DNA of 6,129 nucleotides from Nitrospinota bacterium (GTDB lineage: Bacteria > Nitrospirota > Nitrospiria > Nitrospirales > UBA8639), in the NCBI GenBank assembly GCA_022561525.1, contig JADFRB010000133.1, positions 1 through 6,129 of the forward strand, given 5' to 3'. Of the stretch, positions 1 to 5,734 are shown piece after piece. The translations under genes and the position numbers were made by a program. Below the pieces are notes generated by a model. That model did not search any database. It worked only from the letters and a program-made list of their open reading frames with translations, and had not been told where the DNA came from. The first letter of the stretch is position 1, and every line of letters starts with the position of its first letter.

Positions 1-395
1 CGTAGTAATTACTGTGTTGACATCAAGGTGATGTCGTTTTAGGTCATTAAAGCCGAGATTGTCGGTTCCGTAGGCCCACCGTGACCATTACGGCTACAAA
101 AATAATCATAGAAACGAATGGCTAGTTTGAGATCAAACAGTTTACGAATAGGAACTAAGAGGTAATTTTTCGGATACCGTTAGAAGTAGGCAGTGTTTGA
201 AAAAAAACTCACGCGGCTTCTCACACTTTATCGTGTCATTCCCACGGAACCAGATCAAGTGAGGGCGCATAAAAATCCGAACACGGGAATCTAAGACTTC
301 ACCCTCTGTGAATGCACACTTTAAAGCTGGATGCCCGTTTAGTCACCTCTGGGCATGACCGGCAAGATAAGGAAGTGTCTTAGGCGCTGCTTCAT
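1..395 (-). pseudogene. possible decayed coding sequence running off the left edge
   Basis: No intact gene lies here, but the minus strand shows consecutive protein-like stretches in two alternating frames. An ATG at 395 opens an 18-residue frame that stops at 339-341. A 66-codon open stretch (342 down to 145, stop 142-144) follows in another frame, containing residues such as RIFMRPHLIWFRG. A 46-codon stretch (179 down to 42, stop 39-41) includes LLVPIRKLFDLKLAIRFYDY. A last stretch from 87 to the window edge, back in the second frame, includes WAYGTDNLGFNDL. Joined in order, these could be one gene broken by frameshifts. No family was recognised and no ribosome binding site stands out. Chance open stretches remain a real alternative. 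Confidence 0.3.
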
Positions 396-424
396 GTACG
401 AAAGATTTCCCCGAAGGGTCCGAC

Positions 425-1096
425 CTATTTCTTGACCTTCCAAAAGAACACTATCGCCATCCGTTTGGAAGCCAGCTCGTGGCCCCAGCCGAAATATGAA
501 CTCGCCGAATGAATCAAATCTGACTTATACGCCAGCAATCGATTAAAGACATAGGGGACTTCCAAGATTTCCTCGAACATCGTCGGGTCCATCTGTGAGG
601 GGAGCCCGGGTACTTGGCTCAAGCTTTCATACTGGCGGGGACAGGCATTGCCTTCAGCCTCTTCACCCGGGAGGTGCAGGCGATAAAATGAGGTGCCGCA
701 ATGTGTGGTTGGCGGGCTGGGATGCAAATACAGGACAGCCGCGTAATCGCACATGCTCGCGGAGTCCACATGGGGACGAGCCACACCTTCCGCTCCCCCG
801 CAGATTTGAATATGATTATGGCCCGAGATGCCCATGTCGGAAGGGCTTTGGGGTTTCAGGGATTCAATGCCCAGTCCTTTTTTCACGCAGGCTTCAATGT
901 GGCTCAATTCGTCATCTGTTAAGGCGTGAGGCGCTCGCATCCCTGGCCAGGGCTCGGGTCTCCAGGGTGAACCTAAGGTCCAGGTGCTGTTGGCCATGCA
1001 GCGTTGTGCGACCTCCAGGGCGTTGGGCAAGACATTGTCTTGTAACCAATAATCTTTCCCGAGTTGTGGTTCACGAAAGGTCAGGTCCACTGCCAT
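425..1096 (-). CDS. DUF6445-like putative Fe(II)/2-oxoglutarate oxygenase
   Basis: Predicted cytoplasmic protein of 223 residues with the signature of a non-heme Fe(II)/2-oxoglutarate dioxygenase fold, most like DUF6445. The second ATG (1096) is preferred over the one at 1108. A strong GGAGG lies 5 nt upstream of it (1102-1106), and that GGAGG overlaps the upstream ATG itself. Numbered from the 1108 start, the iron ligands are H113 and D115 in RPHVDS and probably H200 in SDLIHS. R216 in KRMAIVFFW is the likely 2-oxoglutarate-binding arginine. Around them are a conserved-looking strand (VLYLHPSPP), CGTSFYR and FNRLLAYKSDLIHS, all typical of a jelly-roll core. There is no signal peptide or membrane segment. 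The substrate is unknown. It is transcribed divergently from a second oxygenase-type gene, which suggests a shared pathway or shared control. The family call is from memory of motif layout. The fold is fairly sure, the exact family less so. Confidence 0.75.
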   Translation of the reverse strand: MAVDLTFREPQLGKDYWLQDNVLPNALEVAQRCMANSTWTLGSPWRPEPWPGMRAPHALTDDELSHIEACVKKGLGIESLKPQSPSDMGISGHNHIQICGGAEGVARPHVDSASMCDYAAVLYLHPSPPTTHCGTSFYRLHLPGEEAEGNACPRQYESLSQVPGLPSQMDPTMFEEILEVPYVFNRLLAYKSDLIHSASSYFGWGHELASKRMAIVFFWKVKK

Positions 1097-1203
1097 CTTG
1101 TCCTCCATTGCTGGCCGAGCTGTGGAAAAAGGATTTGCCTGTTTAGTCGTGACTTGTCAAAATGGCAGGATAATCAGGGGCTTCTCATTGGGTCAAGGAT
1201 TGG

Positions 1204-1225
1204 CCTAATCGTGGTGTGAATTAGG
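1204..1225. promoter_or_regulatory. palindrome CCTAAT-N10-ATTAGG, possible operator
   Basis: A perfect 6-bp inverted repeat, CCTAAT (1204-1209) and ATTAGG (1220-1225), with a 10-bp spacer lies between the two divergent oxygenase genes, about 94 bp before the chosen plus-strand start. The half-site size and centre-to-centre distance of 16 bp fit a dimeric regulator. No convincing -10/-35 pair could be assigned on either strand, and a 6-bp repeat can occur by chance, so this is tentative. Confidence 0.25.
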
Positions 1226-1318
1226 ACTCTTGATGTTCTCGTGTCGCACAGGGTGGATCAGCGAGCAAACACGACACAGAGGATTTACCGCTTAAGCCAA
1301 AGGGCAAGAAGGGGGATC

Positions 1319-2059
1319 ATGCAAGAAGGGGTTTTGGACAGCGTGACACAGGAATTGAACTATGCCATTGCCCGTTATCCCGATGAATCGATAGTCAAGA
1401 CCTACCTTGCCCAAGGTGAGTTTTTTTCTATTGATCAGTTCTTGCCGCAAGAGGTTATTGACCAATTCATGACTGAAGTCGAAACTGTCCGCCCCCGGCT
1501 AAACCGCAACTACGTCCCGACTCATAAAAAGGGGGGCAGTGTCAGTCATTATCTGCTGCGCCAATCGGCACCATCCATTGTAGCGTTCTACCGCTCTCCA
1601 GCGTTCATTGAGTGGTTAAGCCGAATAGCCGGAGCACCATTACAAATCTGTCCCGACGAAGATCCTCATGCCTGCGCCCTGTATTTTTATACCGAAGCGG
1701 GCGATCATATTGGCTGGCACTACGATACCTCCTATTACAACGGCGCCCGATATACCGTGCTGCTCGGTCTGGTGGATCGATCCACCAGCCGGTTAAAATG
1801 CCGTCTGCATACCAAAGAACCAGGTTGCGACGTGCAGGAATTAAGCCTTTCAACGGACCCTGGTTTGTTGCTCTTTTTTAATGGCGATAAATTGCACCAC
1901 ACCGTCACCCCACTAGGCGAAGGAGAAGAACGCATCGTGCTCACGCTGGAATACGTGACAGACCCCACCATGAGTACTGCCAAGCGTTGGTATTCCAATT
2001 TAAAAGATGCCTTTGGCTACTTCGGTTTGCCAGCTCTCTTCCGTCAGCCGGGAAAATGA
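1319..2059 (+). CDS. BesD/HalD-like Fe(II)/2-oxoglutarate oxygenase, probable hydroxylase
   Basis: A 246-residue cytoplasmic protein resembling the BesD/HalD family, Fe(II)/2-oxoglutarate enzymes that halogenate or hydroxylate free amino acids. The ATG at 1319 is chosen because AAGGGGG (1309-1315) precedes it. A longer in-frame GTG start at 1241 would add an arginine-rich 26-residue extension that looks non-native. In the 246-residue numbering, GWHYDTSYY carries iron ligands H134 and D136. The distal histidine is probably H194 in LHHTVTPLGEGEER, and R205 would bind 2-oxoglutarate. Halogenases of this family have Gly or Ala in place of the Asp to make room for chloride. The Asp here points to hydroxylation or another oxidation. 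The length of about 250 residues suits the family. The gene is divergent from another oxygenase-type gene, with no biosynthetic partner visible downstream. Substrate unknown. Confidence 0.8.
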   Translation: MQEGVLDSVTQELNYAIARYPDESIVKTYLAQGEFFSIDQFLPQEVIDQFMTEVETVRPRLNRNYVPTHKKGGSVSHYLLRQSAPSIVAFYRSPAFIEWLSRIAGAPLQICPDEDPHACALYFYTEAGDHIGWHYDTSYYNGARYTVLLGLVDRSTSRLKCRLHTKEPGCDVQELSLSTDPGLLLFFNGDKLHHTVTPLGEGEERIVLTLEYVTDPTMSTAKRWYSNLKDAFGYFGLPALFRQPGK

Positions 2060-2406
2060 AATTCGACGAAGTTCTGAACTTTACTTTCAACTATTATGGA
2101 AACGGGTGGGTATTTTAATCGAGTCTGACCCTATTTTTCTGTTACCTGCAATTCGTAACGACTTTGGGGTTAGCTGTTGATCCTATTGAAGGTGCAGCTT
2201 CAGCAGCAGGAGAATCTGTGGGTAGGCAAATATCCAAATAATGAATTGAAACCTTAGGCTATCATGACAAAGAGCAAAGGCTAATGAAGGTAAAGATTTT
2301 GCGCCTGTAAGGCGACTAGGTCTCATGTTTTCAGGATACAAATTATAAGGGGTAGTTCAAATTACTAAATTCAGGAAAAACGACCTATTCTTATTAAGTT
2401 GGAACT
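2060..2406. other. AT-rich intergenic stretch without an intact gene
   Basis: No complete gene is seen. A weak hairpin, AAGTT-ctg-AACTT (2069-2081), sits just after the oxygenase stop codon and is not followed by a T tract, so it is a poor terminator candidate. A 40-codon open stretch with no ATG (2119-2241) ends in a protein-like segment reading AVDPIEGAASAAGESVGRQ. It might be a remnant of a secreted protein but is too short to call. CGCC-tgtaa-GGCG near 2302-2314 could form a small hairpin. The left arm of an inverted repeat lies at 2119-2133. Confidence 0.4.
2119..2133. repeat. left arm of inverted repeat pair
   Basis: TCGAGTCTGACCCTA is the reverse complement, with one mismatch in 15, of the sequence at 3003-3017. 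Eleven bases (TAGGGTCAGAC on the other strand) match exactly. The pair encloses about 870 bp that include a broken membrane-protein gene. From memory, similar TAGGGTCAGAC strings recur near REP-associated and IS200-like elements in several bacteria, so this could be the edge of a mobile or repetitive unit. Confidence 0.45.
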
Positions 2407-2785
2407 TTGTCCTTATTTTTTTTATTTTTGGGTATGTGGATCATTACAAGTACCTATGAAGGTTCTTTCTTCCAGGTGTGGAGCTTAGGGTTAACTGGGA
2501 AGTACATTATAATGAATGTGGTTTTCTCAGCTCTCGCCAGTGGCATTCAATCTCTAGAGGCTTTTCCAAAAACAATCGAAAAGTTTGGTACTTGTAATCT
2601 TTGTGTGCTTGCTAGGCTTCGATTTCATGTATGTTTTTTCCCAGGTGATGGCGGAAAACTCTGAATACCCTCAATCCAGTCATTACCCATTCTATTTCTT
2701 CGTTCCCTTCTATTTTCATCTCTTTTCCATATTCTTGCTGTATAAGACTTGGAGGTTTGACCAATGCGGTACGAGAAAAGTTTGA
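2407..2785 (+). pseudogene. frameshifted small membrane protein, unknown function
   Basis: Two overlapping reading frames look like halves of one small integral membrane protein. The first opens at TTG 2407 (another possible start is ATG 2434) and reads SLFFLFLGMWII, then GKYIIMNVVFSALASG, a second hydrophobic stretch, before turning non-hydrophobic. The other frame is open from 2558 to the TGA at 2785. It reads LVLVIFVCLLGFDFMYVF, then FYFFVPFYFHLFSIFLLY, giving two more candidate membrane segments and a basic tail. A single frame change between about 2558 and 2600 would join them into roughly 126 residues with about four membrane spans. No clear ribosome binding site is present. The T-rich base composition alone favours Phe, Leu and Tyr codons, so a chance origin is possible. 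No family recognised. Confidence 0.35.
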
Positions 2786-2965
2786 TGTGTGGTTACAAAG
2801 ATACCAGGGAGCTAAAGAGAAGAAAACAGTGTCAGGAACTTAATACTTGCCTCTTGACGATTTCCCCGCACGCAAGATGACACACCCGTATTCCTCGTTC
2901 TCACCTCTTCTTGTTTAGCGGCTGAAATTTCTCACTTCAGTCCCATCACCCTAGTTTCGAGGGTG

Positions 2966-2982
2966 TGCCTTGGCGAAAGGCA
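2966..2982 (-). terminator. small hairpin downstream of the phosphatase gene
   Basis: TGCCTT (2966-2971) and AAGGCA (2977-2982) form a perfect 6-bp stem with a 5-nt loop, about 90 bp beyond the stop codon of the minus-strand phosphatase gene. No run of T follows on that strand, so it is at best a weak or factor-dependent termination or processing site. Confidence 0.2.
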
Positions 2983-3002
2983 TCGAGGAGTTGGGATATA
3001 AT

Positions 3003-3017
3003 TAGGGTCAGACACGA
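3003..3017. repeat. right arm of inverted repeat pair
   Basis: TAGGGTCAGACACGA matches the reverse complement of 2119-2133 at 14 of 15 positions. It lies between the AT-rich island and the phosphatase gene. No target-site duplication was identified outside the two arms. Confidence 0.45.
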
Positions 3018-3057
3018 ATGAATCTTGTTTGAGGTGGGCAATGTCATCGAGGCCCTT

Positions 3058-3083
3058 CTAAATTTCTTGGCTAAATTTCTTGG
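3058..3083. repeat. 13-bp tandem duplication at the phosphatase stop codon
   Basis: CTAAATTTCTTGG occurs twice, back to back (3058-3070 and 3071-3083), with no mismatch. On the minus strand the upstream copy carries the last residues and the TAG stop of the phosphatase gene. The other copy follows directly in the 3' untranslated region. This looks like a recent slippage duplication that left the protein unchanged. Confidence 0.8.
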
Positions 3084-3841
3084 CCCTGGATAAGTACCAC
3101 CGTGGTGTTGTCTTTCCCTCCTAGCTCATTAGCGCGATCGACTAGGGCCTGACATTTCTCCTGTCCTGGCTGAGTAGTGTTTTTTTGTAAGACCTCGAAT
3201 ATTTGGTCGTCGTTCATCATTTTGTTGAGGCCGTCGCTGCATAGGAGGATTTCATCTGTTGGTTGAAATATGTGCTGTACGATTTCGGGGTCCACTGTTG
3301 ATTCCACCCCAACCCCTCGGGTGAGAACATGCCCTAATGGGTGACTGGAAGACGTTGTTTTTGGGAGTAAACCCACCTGGATACGTTCTTCGAGTAACGT
3401 GTGATCTCTGGTCAACGCGGTAATTTTTTTATCGCGGATGAGATAGGCGCGGCTATCGCCTACGTGGGCGATGAACGCGTTTTCGCCGTTGGTGTCGGGC
3501 ATGAACACCAACACGACCGTTGTGCCCATACCCTTTAATGCCGGCTCAGCTTTGGCGCGTTTGCGGAGCGTAGCATTGGCATGGACTACGGCTGATTGTA
3601 TGATGGTCGGCCAATCCTGTGAGTCAGGATGGTCTTTTGAAGAAACATGATCTGCGACGTATTTGTGAATGGTTTCGACGGCGAGTTGACTGGCGACGTC
3701 GCCGCCGGCGTGACCGCCCATACCATCGGCTACGATCCAGAGGCCGAGTTCATTATCGATGCGCAACGTGTCTTGATTAGTTTGGCGGATCCGGCCAATG
3801 TCTGTGAAGCCGAAGCCCTTCCACTGTCCTGTTATCGCCAT
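3071..3841 (-). CDS. PP2C-family serine/threonine protein phosphatase
   Basis: A 256-residue soluble metal-dependent phosphatase (PrpC/Stp type) that removes phosphate from Ser/Thr residues and usually opposes Hanks-type kinases. All main PP2C motifs are present: RQTNQD (D24), VADGMGGHAGG (D39, G40), GMGTTVVLVF (105-113), AHVGDSRAYL (G128-D129), HVLTRGVG (171-178), LLCSDGL (D203) and GGKDNTTVVLI (D244, N245). D39, D203 and D244 should bind the two catalytic metals. The length is that of a bare catalytic domain, with no membrane anchor or sensor domain. The ATG at 3841 is chosen because motif 1 lies 20 residues behind it and because it overlaps the end of the upstream exonuclease-like gene by 10 bp, suggesting translational coupling. 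A longer start at 3940 would add 33 unrelated residues read inside that gene. No kinase gene is in the window, so the target is unknown. Confidence 0.93.
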   Translation of the reverse strand: MAITGQWKGFGFTDIGRIRQTNQDTLRIDNELGLWIVADGMGGHAGGDVASQLAVETIHKYVADHVSSKDHPDSQDWPTIIQSAVVHANATLRKRAKAEPALKGMGTTVVLVFMPDTNGENAFIAHVGDSRAYLIRDKKITALTRDHTLLEERIQVGLLPKTTSSSHPLGHVLTRGVGVESTVDPEIVQHIFQPTDEILLCSDGLNKMMNDDQIFEVLQKNTTQPGQEKCQALVDRANELGGKDNTTVVLIQGQEI

Positions 3842-4605
3842 GCTGCCACGCTCACAGGTCCGTATCGTTGGGAGAACTCCGAATAGATGTGGTCCGCGAG
3901 GGGTTCTAAGTTTCGGACATCCGCTTCGTTGTAGTGACACAGTTTCACACCCGCGTCTTCATCACCGGCTTGCCAGGCATACCAAAGGCGTACGGCGTCC
4001 CATCCATCCAAGCCCTGAATGTCTTGTTCACGCGCGAAACCTAACTCACGTTCAATGTGTTTCAAGCCTCCGCGAAGGCCGAGTCGTCTGGAAGCGAAAC
4101 ATAAGTCGAAATGGGCATGATTGAGTGTCAGATTTGGATATGTCGTTCGAAGATAGGGCAGATCAAAGCCTGTTCCAAAAAACGTGATGAGCAGGTCATA
4201 CTTGGCCAATTCCTTTTCCAATCTTTCCTGTGTTAAGGAATCCCCTTTGACTAAGATCGTGGGCGTTCCGTTGGCGAATAATCCCACGATGGTAATGTCT
4301 CCGTAGTCTGCTGGTTCGCCGGTGGTCTCAATATCGAGAAAGGCCGTCCGGGATCGGAAGGCTTCGAGGAATCGCCAATGTTCCTTGGATTTAAATCGCC
4401 TGGCGAGCGTTCTCCAATTTCCCAGCGCGAATTCCCTGGAGATGTCTTCAACCTCACGGTCATACAAGATTTTTCTGGATGGAGAAATTCCAGGAAGGTC
4501 GGTGGATTGCAAAAAATGATCCCAATGCGTAATGCCCTGTTCCCAGAGCTGTTTTTCCGTGGTTTCTCCGATGCCATTGAGGAATATGAAGGAGGATTCG
4601 AGCAT
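3832..4605 (-). CDS. RNase H-fold (YprB-like) DEDDy exonuclease-like protein
   Basis: A 257-residue protein of the ribonuclease H-like superfamily (RNase_H_2/YprB-like), expected to act as a 3'-5' exonuclease on nucleic acid. Residues 6-25 (FLNGIGETTEKQLWEQGI) resemble a helix-hairpin-helix that could hold DNA or RNA. The exonuclease core shows motif I FLDIETTG (D91, E93), motif II FFGTGFDLPYL (D148) and motif III HYNEADVRNL (Y225, D229), the DEDDy arrangement. GLKHIERELGF (180-190) is a segment often kept in this family. ATG 4605 is preferred because it places the HhH near the N-terminus. A TTG at 4668 would extend the frame by 21 residues, and neither start has a clear ribosome binding site. 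It is the first gene of a two-gene unit with the PP2C phosphatase, which starts inside its last codons. The physiological substrate cannot be read from the sequence. Confidence 0.85.
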   Translation of the reverse strand: MLESSFIFLNGIGETTEKQLWEQGITHWDHFLQSTDLPGISPSRKILYDREVEDISREFALGNWRTLARRFKSKEHWRFLEAFRSRTAFLDIETTGEPADYGDITIVGLFANGTPTILVKGDSLTQERLEKELAKYDLLITFFGTGFDLPYLRTTYPNLTLNHAHFDLCFASRRLGLRGGLKHIERELGFAREQDIQGLDGWDAVRLWYAWQAGDEDAGVKLCHYNEADVRNLEPLADHIYSEFSQRYGPVSVAAWR

Positions 4606-4697
4606 GAGTGACGTTTGGGAAGTCGTGGTGAATTCTTGATTTGACGTGAGTGAACAAGCTACAGTCAAACAATGAATTTATCAAGACAACAGGGGTT

Positions 4698-4717
4698 TCA
4701 TTTTCTGAAATGAGGAG
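4698..4717 (+). promoter_or_regulatory. ribosome binding site with abutting hairpin
   Basis: GAGGAG (4712-4717) lies 11 nt before the ATG at 4729 and is the likely ribosome binding site. Just upstream, TCATTT (4698-4703) and AAATGA (4708-4713) can form a 6-bp stem that covers the first bases of the site, and two G-U pairs could extend it over more. The stem is short and AT-rich, so any control of translation is speculative. Confidence 0.3.
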
Positions 4718-4728
4718 CTGTTTGTACC

Positions 4729-5115
4729 ATGGAAGAAGGAAAAAAACGGATTAAAATTTCGATTGGTGGCATTACGGTTCAAGCGGAGCTCAAGCCAACA
4801 CGGACGGCGAATGGCATCTACGATGCGCTTCCGATCGAGGCGGCGGTGAATCAATGGGGGGAAGAGTTTTACTGCAATATCCCTGGGGTCAAGGATCACC
4901 GTGAGACCGCGACCACGAACGTGAAGGTTGGCGATGTGGCGTTTTGGGGGCTCGGCAGCATGTTAGCTGTCTTTTTTGGGCCGACGCCCATGAGCACTGG
5001 CCCGGACCCGGTTCCGGCTGATCGCGTGAATGTGATTGGCCGTTTGCTCGATGATCCACAGGTGTTACGCCAGGCTGTTGGCGCGACCATGATGAAAGTG
5101 GAAAAGGCTTCGTGA
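4729..5115 (+). CDS. cyclophilin-like fold protein (TM1367/DUF369 type)
   Basis: A 128-residue cytoplasmic protein of the TM1367-type cyclophilin-like family (DUF369). These have a cyclophilin-shaped beta barrel, but proline isomerase activity is not established for them and the role is unknown. Recognisable parts are the N-terminal strand KRIKISIGGITVQAEL, NQWGEEFYCNIP (41-52), VGDVAFWGLGSMLAVFFGPT (67-86) and NVIGRL (101-106), in the usual order and at the usual size. The ATG at 4729 has GAGGAG 11 nt upstream. It is the first gene of an apparent three-gene operon. The next start lies 7 nt after its stop codon. Upstream is a 123-bp divergent region shared with the exonuclease-like gene. Confidence 0.85.
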   Translation: MEEGKKRIKISIGGITVQAELKPTRTANGIYDALPIEAAVNQWGEEFYCNIPGVKDHRETATTNVKVGDVAFWGLGSMLAVFFGPTPMSTGPDPVPADRVNVIGRLLDDPQVLRQAVGATMMKVEKAS

Positions 5116-5122
5116 GTTCATG

Positions 5123-5404
5123 ATGCGAATGACGAAAGAACGCATACGGCATGTCTCTTCCACTGTTCTTGATCGGCTGAAGAGTCAGCAGTTGTTTGAT
5201 GTCACTGGATCACAAGAGAAGCTTGTTGATGCATTGGACAAGGTCATCACGGAGGAGTTGTTGGTTGAAGATCGGCTGAATGCTGAAGTGCGGAAAATAC
5301 TGAAACAATATGACGCGGAATTCGATAGCGGCCGGGCCGATTACCAAAAAATGTTTGTGATGGTGAAAAGTAAACTCGTGAAAGAACGAAGCATTATTTT
5401 GTAA
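5123..5404 (+). CDS. DUF507 family protein, first of two
   Basis: A 93-residue charged, mostly helical protein of the DUF507 family, function unknown, with no membrane segment or signal peptide. The start at 5123 gives MRMTKERIRHV, close to the usual MR-(L/M)-x-K-E family start, and GTGAG lies 6 nt before it. An ATG directly upstream (5120) would add one Met. The middle part (EKLVDALDKVITEELLVEDRL) and the tail (DYQKMFVMVKSKLVKER) match the family pattern of amphipathic helices and a basic end. It follows the cyclophilin-like gene by 7 nt and precedes a diverged DUF507 copy, so all three are probably co-transcribed. Confidence 0.85.
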   Translation: MRMTKERIRHVSSTVLDRLKSQQLFDVTGSQEKLVDALDKVITEELLVEDRLNAEVRKILKQYDAEFDSGRADYQKMFVMVKSKLVKERSIIL

Positions 5405-5449
5405 CGGCAGACCGGGTTTGGGTAGCGGTTGTATTGGAGTCGAAGACTA

Positions 5450-5734
5450 ATGGGCACTGTGTTGTCGGATGAGAAGCAAATGCATCTGTCCCATGTCATT
5501 CTTCAGTCTTTGGAGCGCACGGCTGAGGGACGATTTGTGGGCTCCTCTACTCTCGCATTGCGAGAGATCAAGCTTGTGCTGGCAGAACACATGTTGTTGG
5601 AAAAAGAAATCGATAAGATTGTTCGTGCTCGGCTTCAGTCGTATTCAAGAAAAATTCCCGAAGGGTCCTCGGAATGGGATGTGATGTATCAAAAGACCTA
5701 TGAGGAAGAACTTCGTAAGCGGAAACTTGGCTAA
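5450..5734 (+). CDS. DUF507 family protein, second of two
   Basis: A 94-residue second DUF507 paralogue. It is similar in length and helix layout to the preceding gene but low in identity. Alignable landmarks are HLSHVILQSLE near the N-terminus, LVLAEHMLLEKEIDKIVRAR in the middle and YQKTYEEELRKRKL at the end, matching HVSSTVLDRL, VITEELLVEDRL and YQKMFVMVKSKLVKER of the first copy. The ATG at 5450 is preferred because GGAG (5436-5439) lies 10 nt before it. An in-frame TTG at 5429 would add 7 residues. The gap of 45 bp from the first copy fits one operon. The stop codon at 5732-5734 lies inside the left arm of a long palindromic repeat. Function unknown. The pair may form a heteromer. Confidence 0.8.
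   Translation: MGTVLSDEKQMHLSHVILQSLERTAEGRFVGSSTLALREIKLVLAEHMLLEKEIDKIVRARLQSYSRKIPEGSSEWDVMYQKTYEEELRKRKLG

Noticed and set aside
595..1146. Plus-strand open frame of 183 residues across the DUF6445-like gene
   Set aside because: It is antisense to a protein with a full iron-binding motif set and a strong ribosome binding site. Its product is rich in Arg, Cys and Pro with no recognisable domain.
1241..1277. GTGTCG ... CGACAC inverted repeat
   Set aside because: A 6-bp match over a 25-bp spacer is expected by chance, and both sites lack extended symmetry.
1241..1318. GTG start giving a 26-residue longer BesD/HalD-like protein
   Set aside because: The extension is arginine-rich and low in structure, while the internal ATG at 1319 has a good ribosome binding site and gives the usual family length.
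3842..3940. Upstream start adding 33 residues to the phosphatase
   Set aside because: The extra residues are read inside the exonuclease-like gene, resemble no PP2C N-terminus and are not needed for motif 1.
4636..4690. Candidate promoters such as TTGATA-N17-TAGCTT (minus) and TTGACG-N17-GTCAAA (plus) between the divergent genes
   Set aside because: The -10 boxes match the consensus too poorly, and the promoter consensus of this organism is not known.
4672..4713. 13-codon frame (MNLSRQQGFHFLK) before the cyclophilin-like gene, possible leader peptide
   Set aside because: It has no ribosome binding site, no run of a regulatory codon and no terminator/antiterminator pair.
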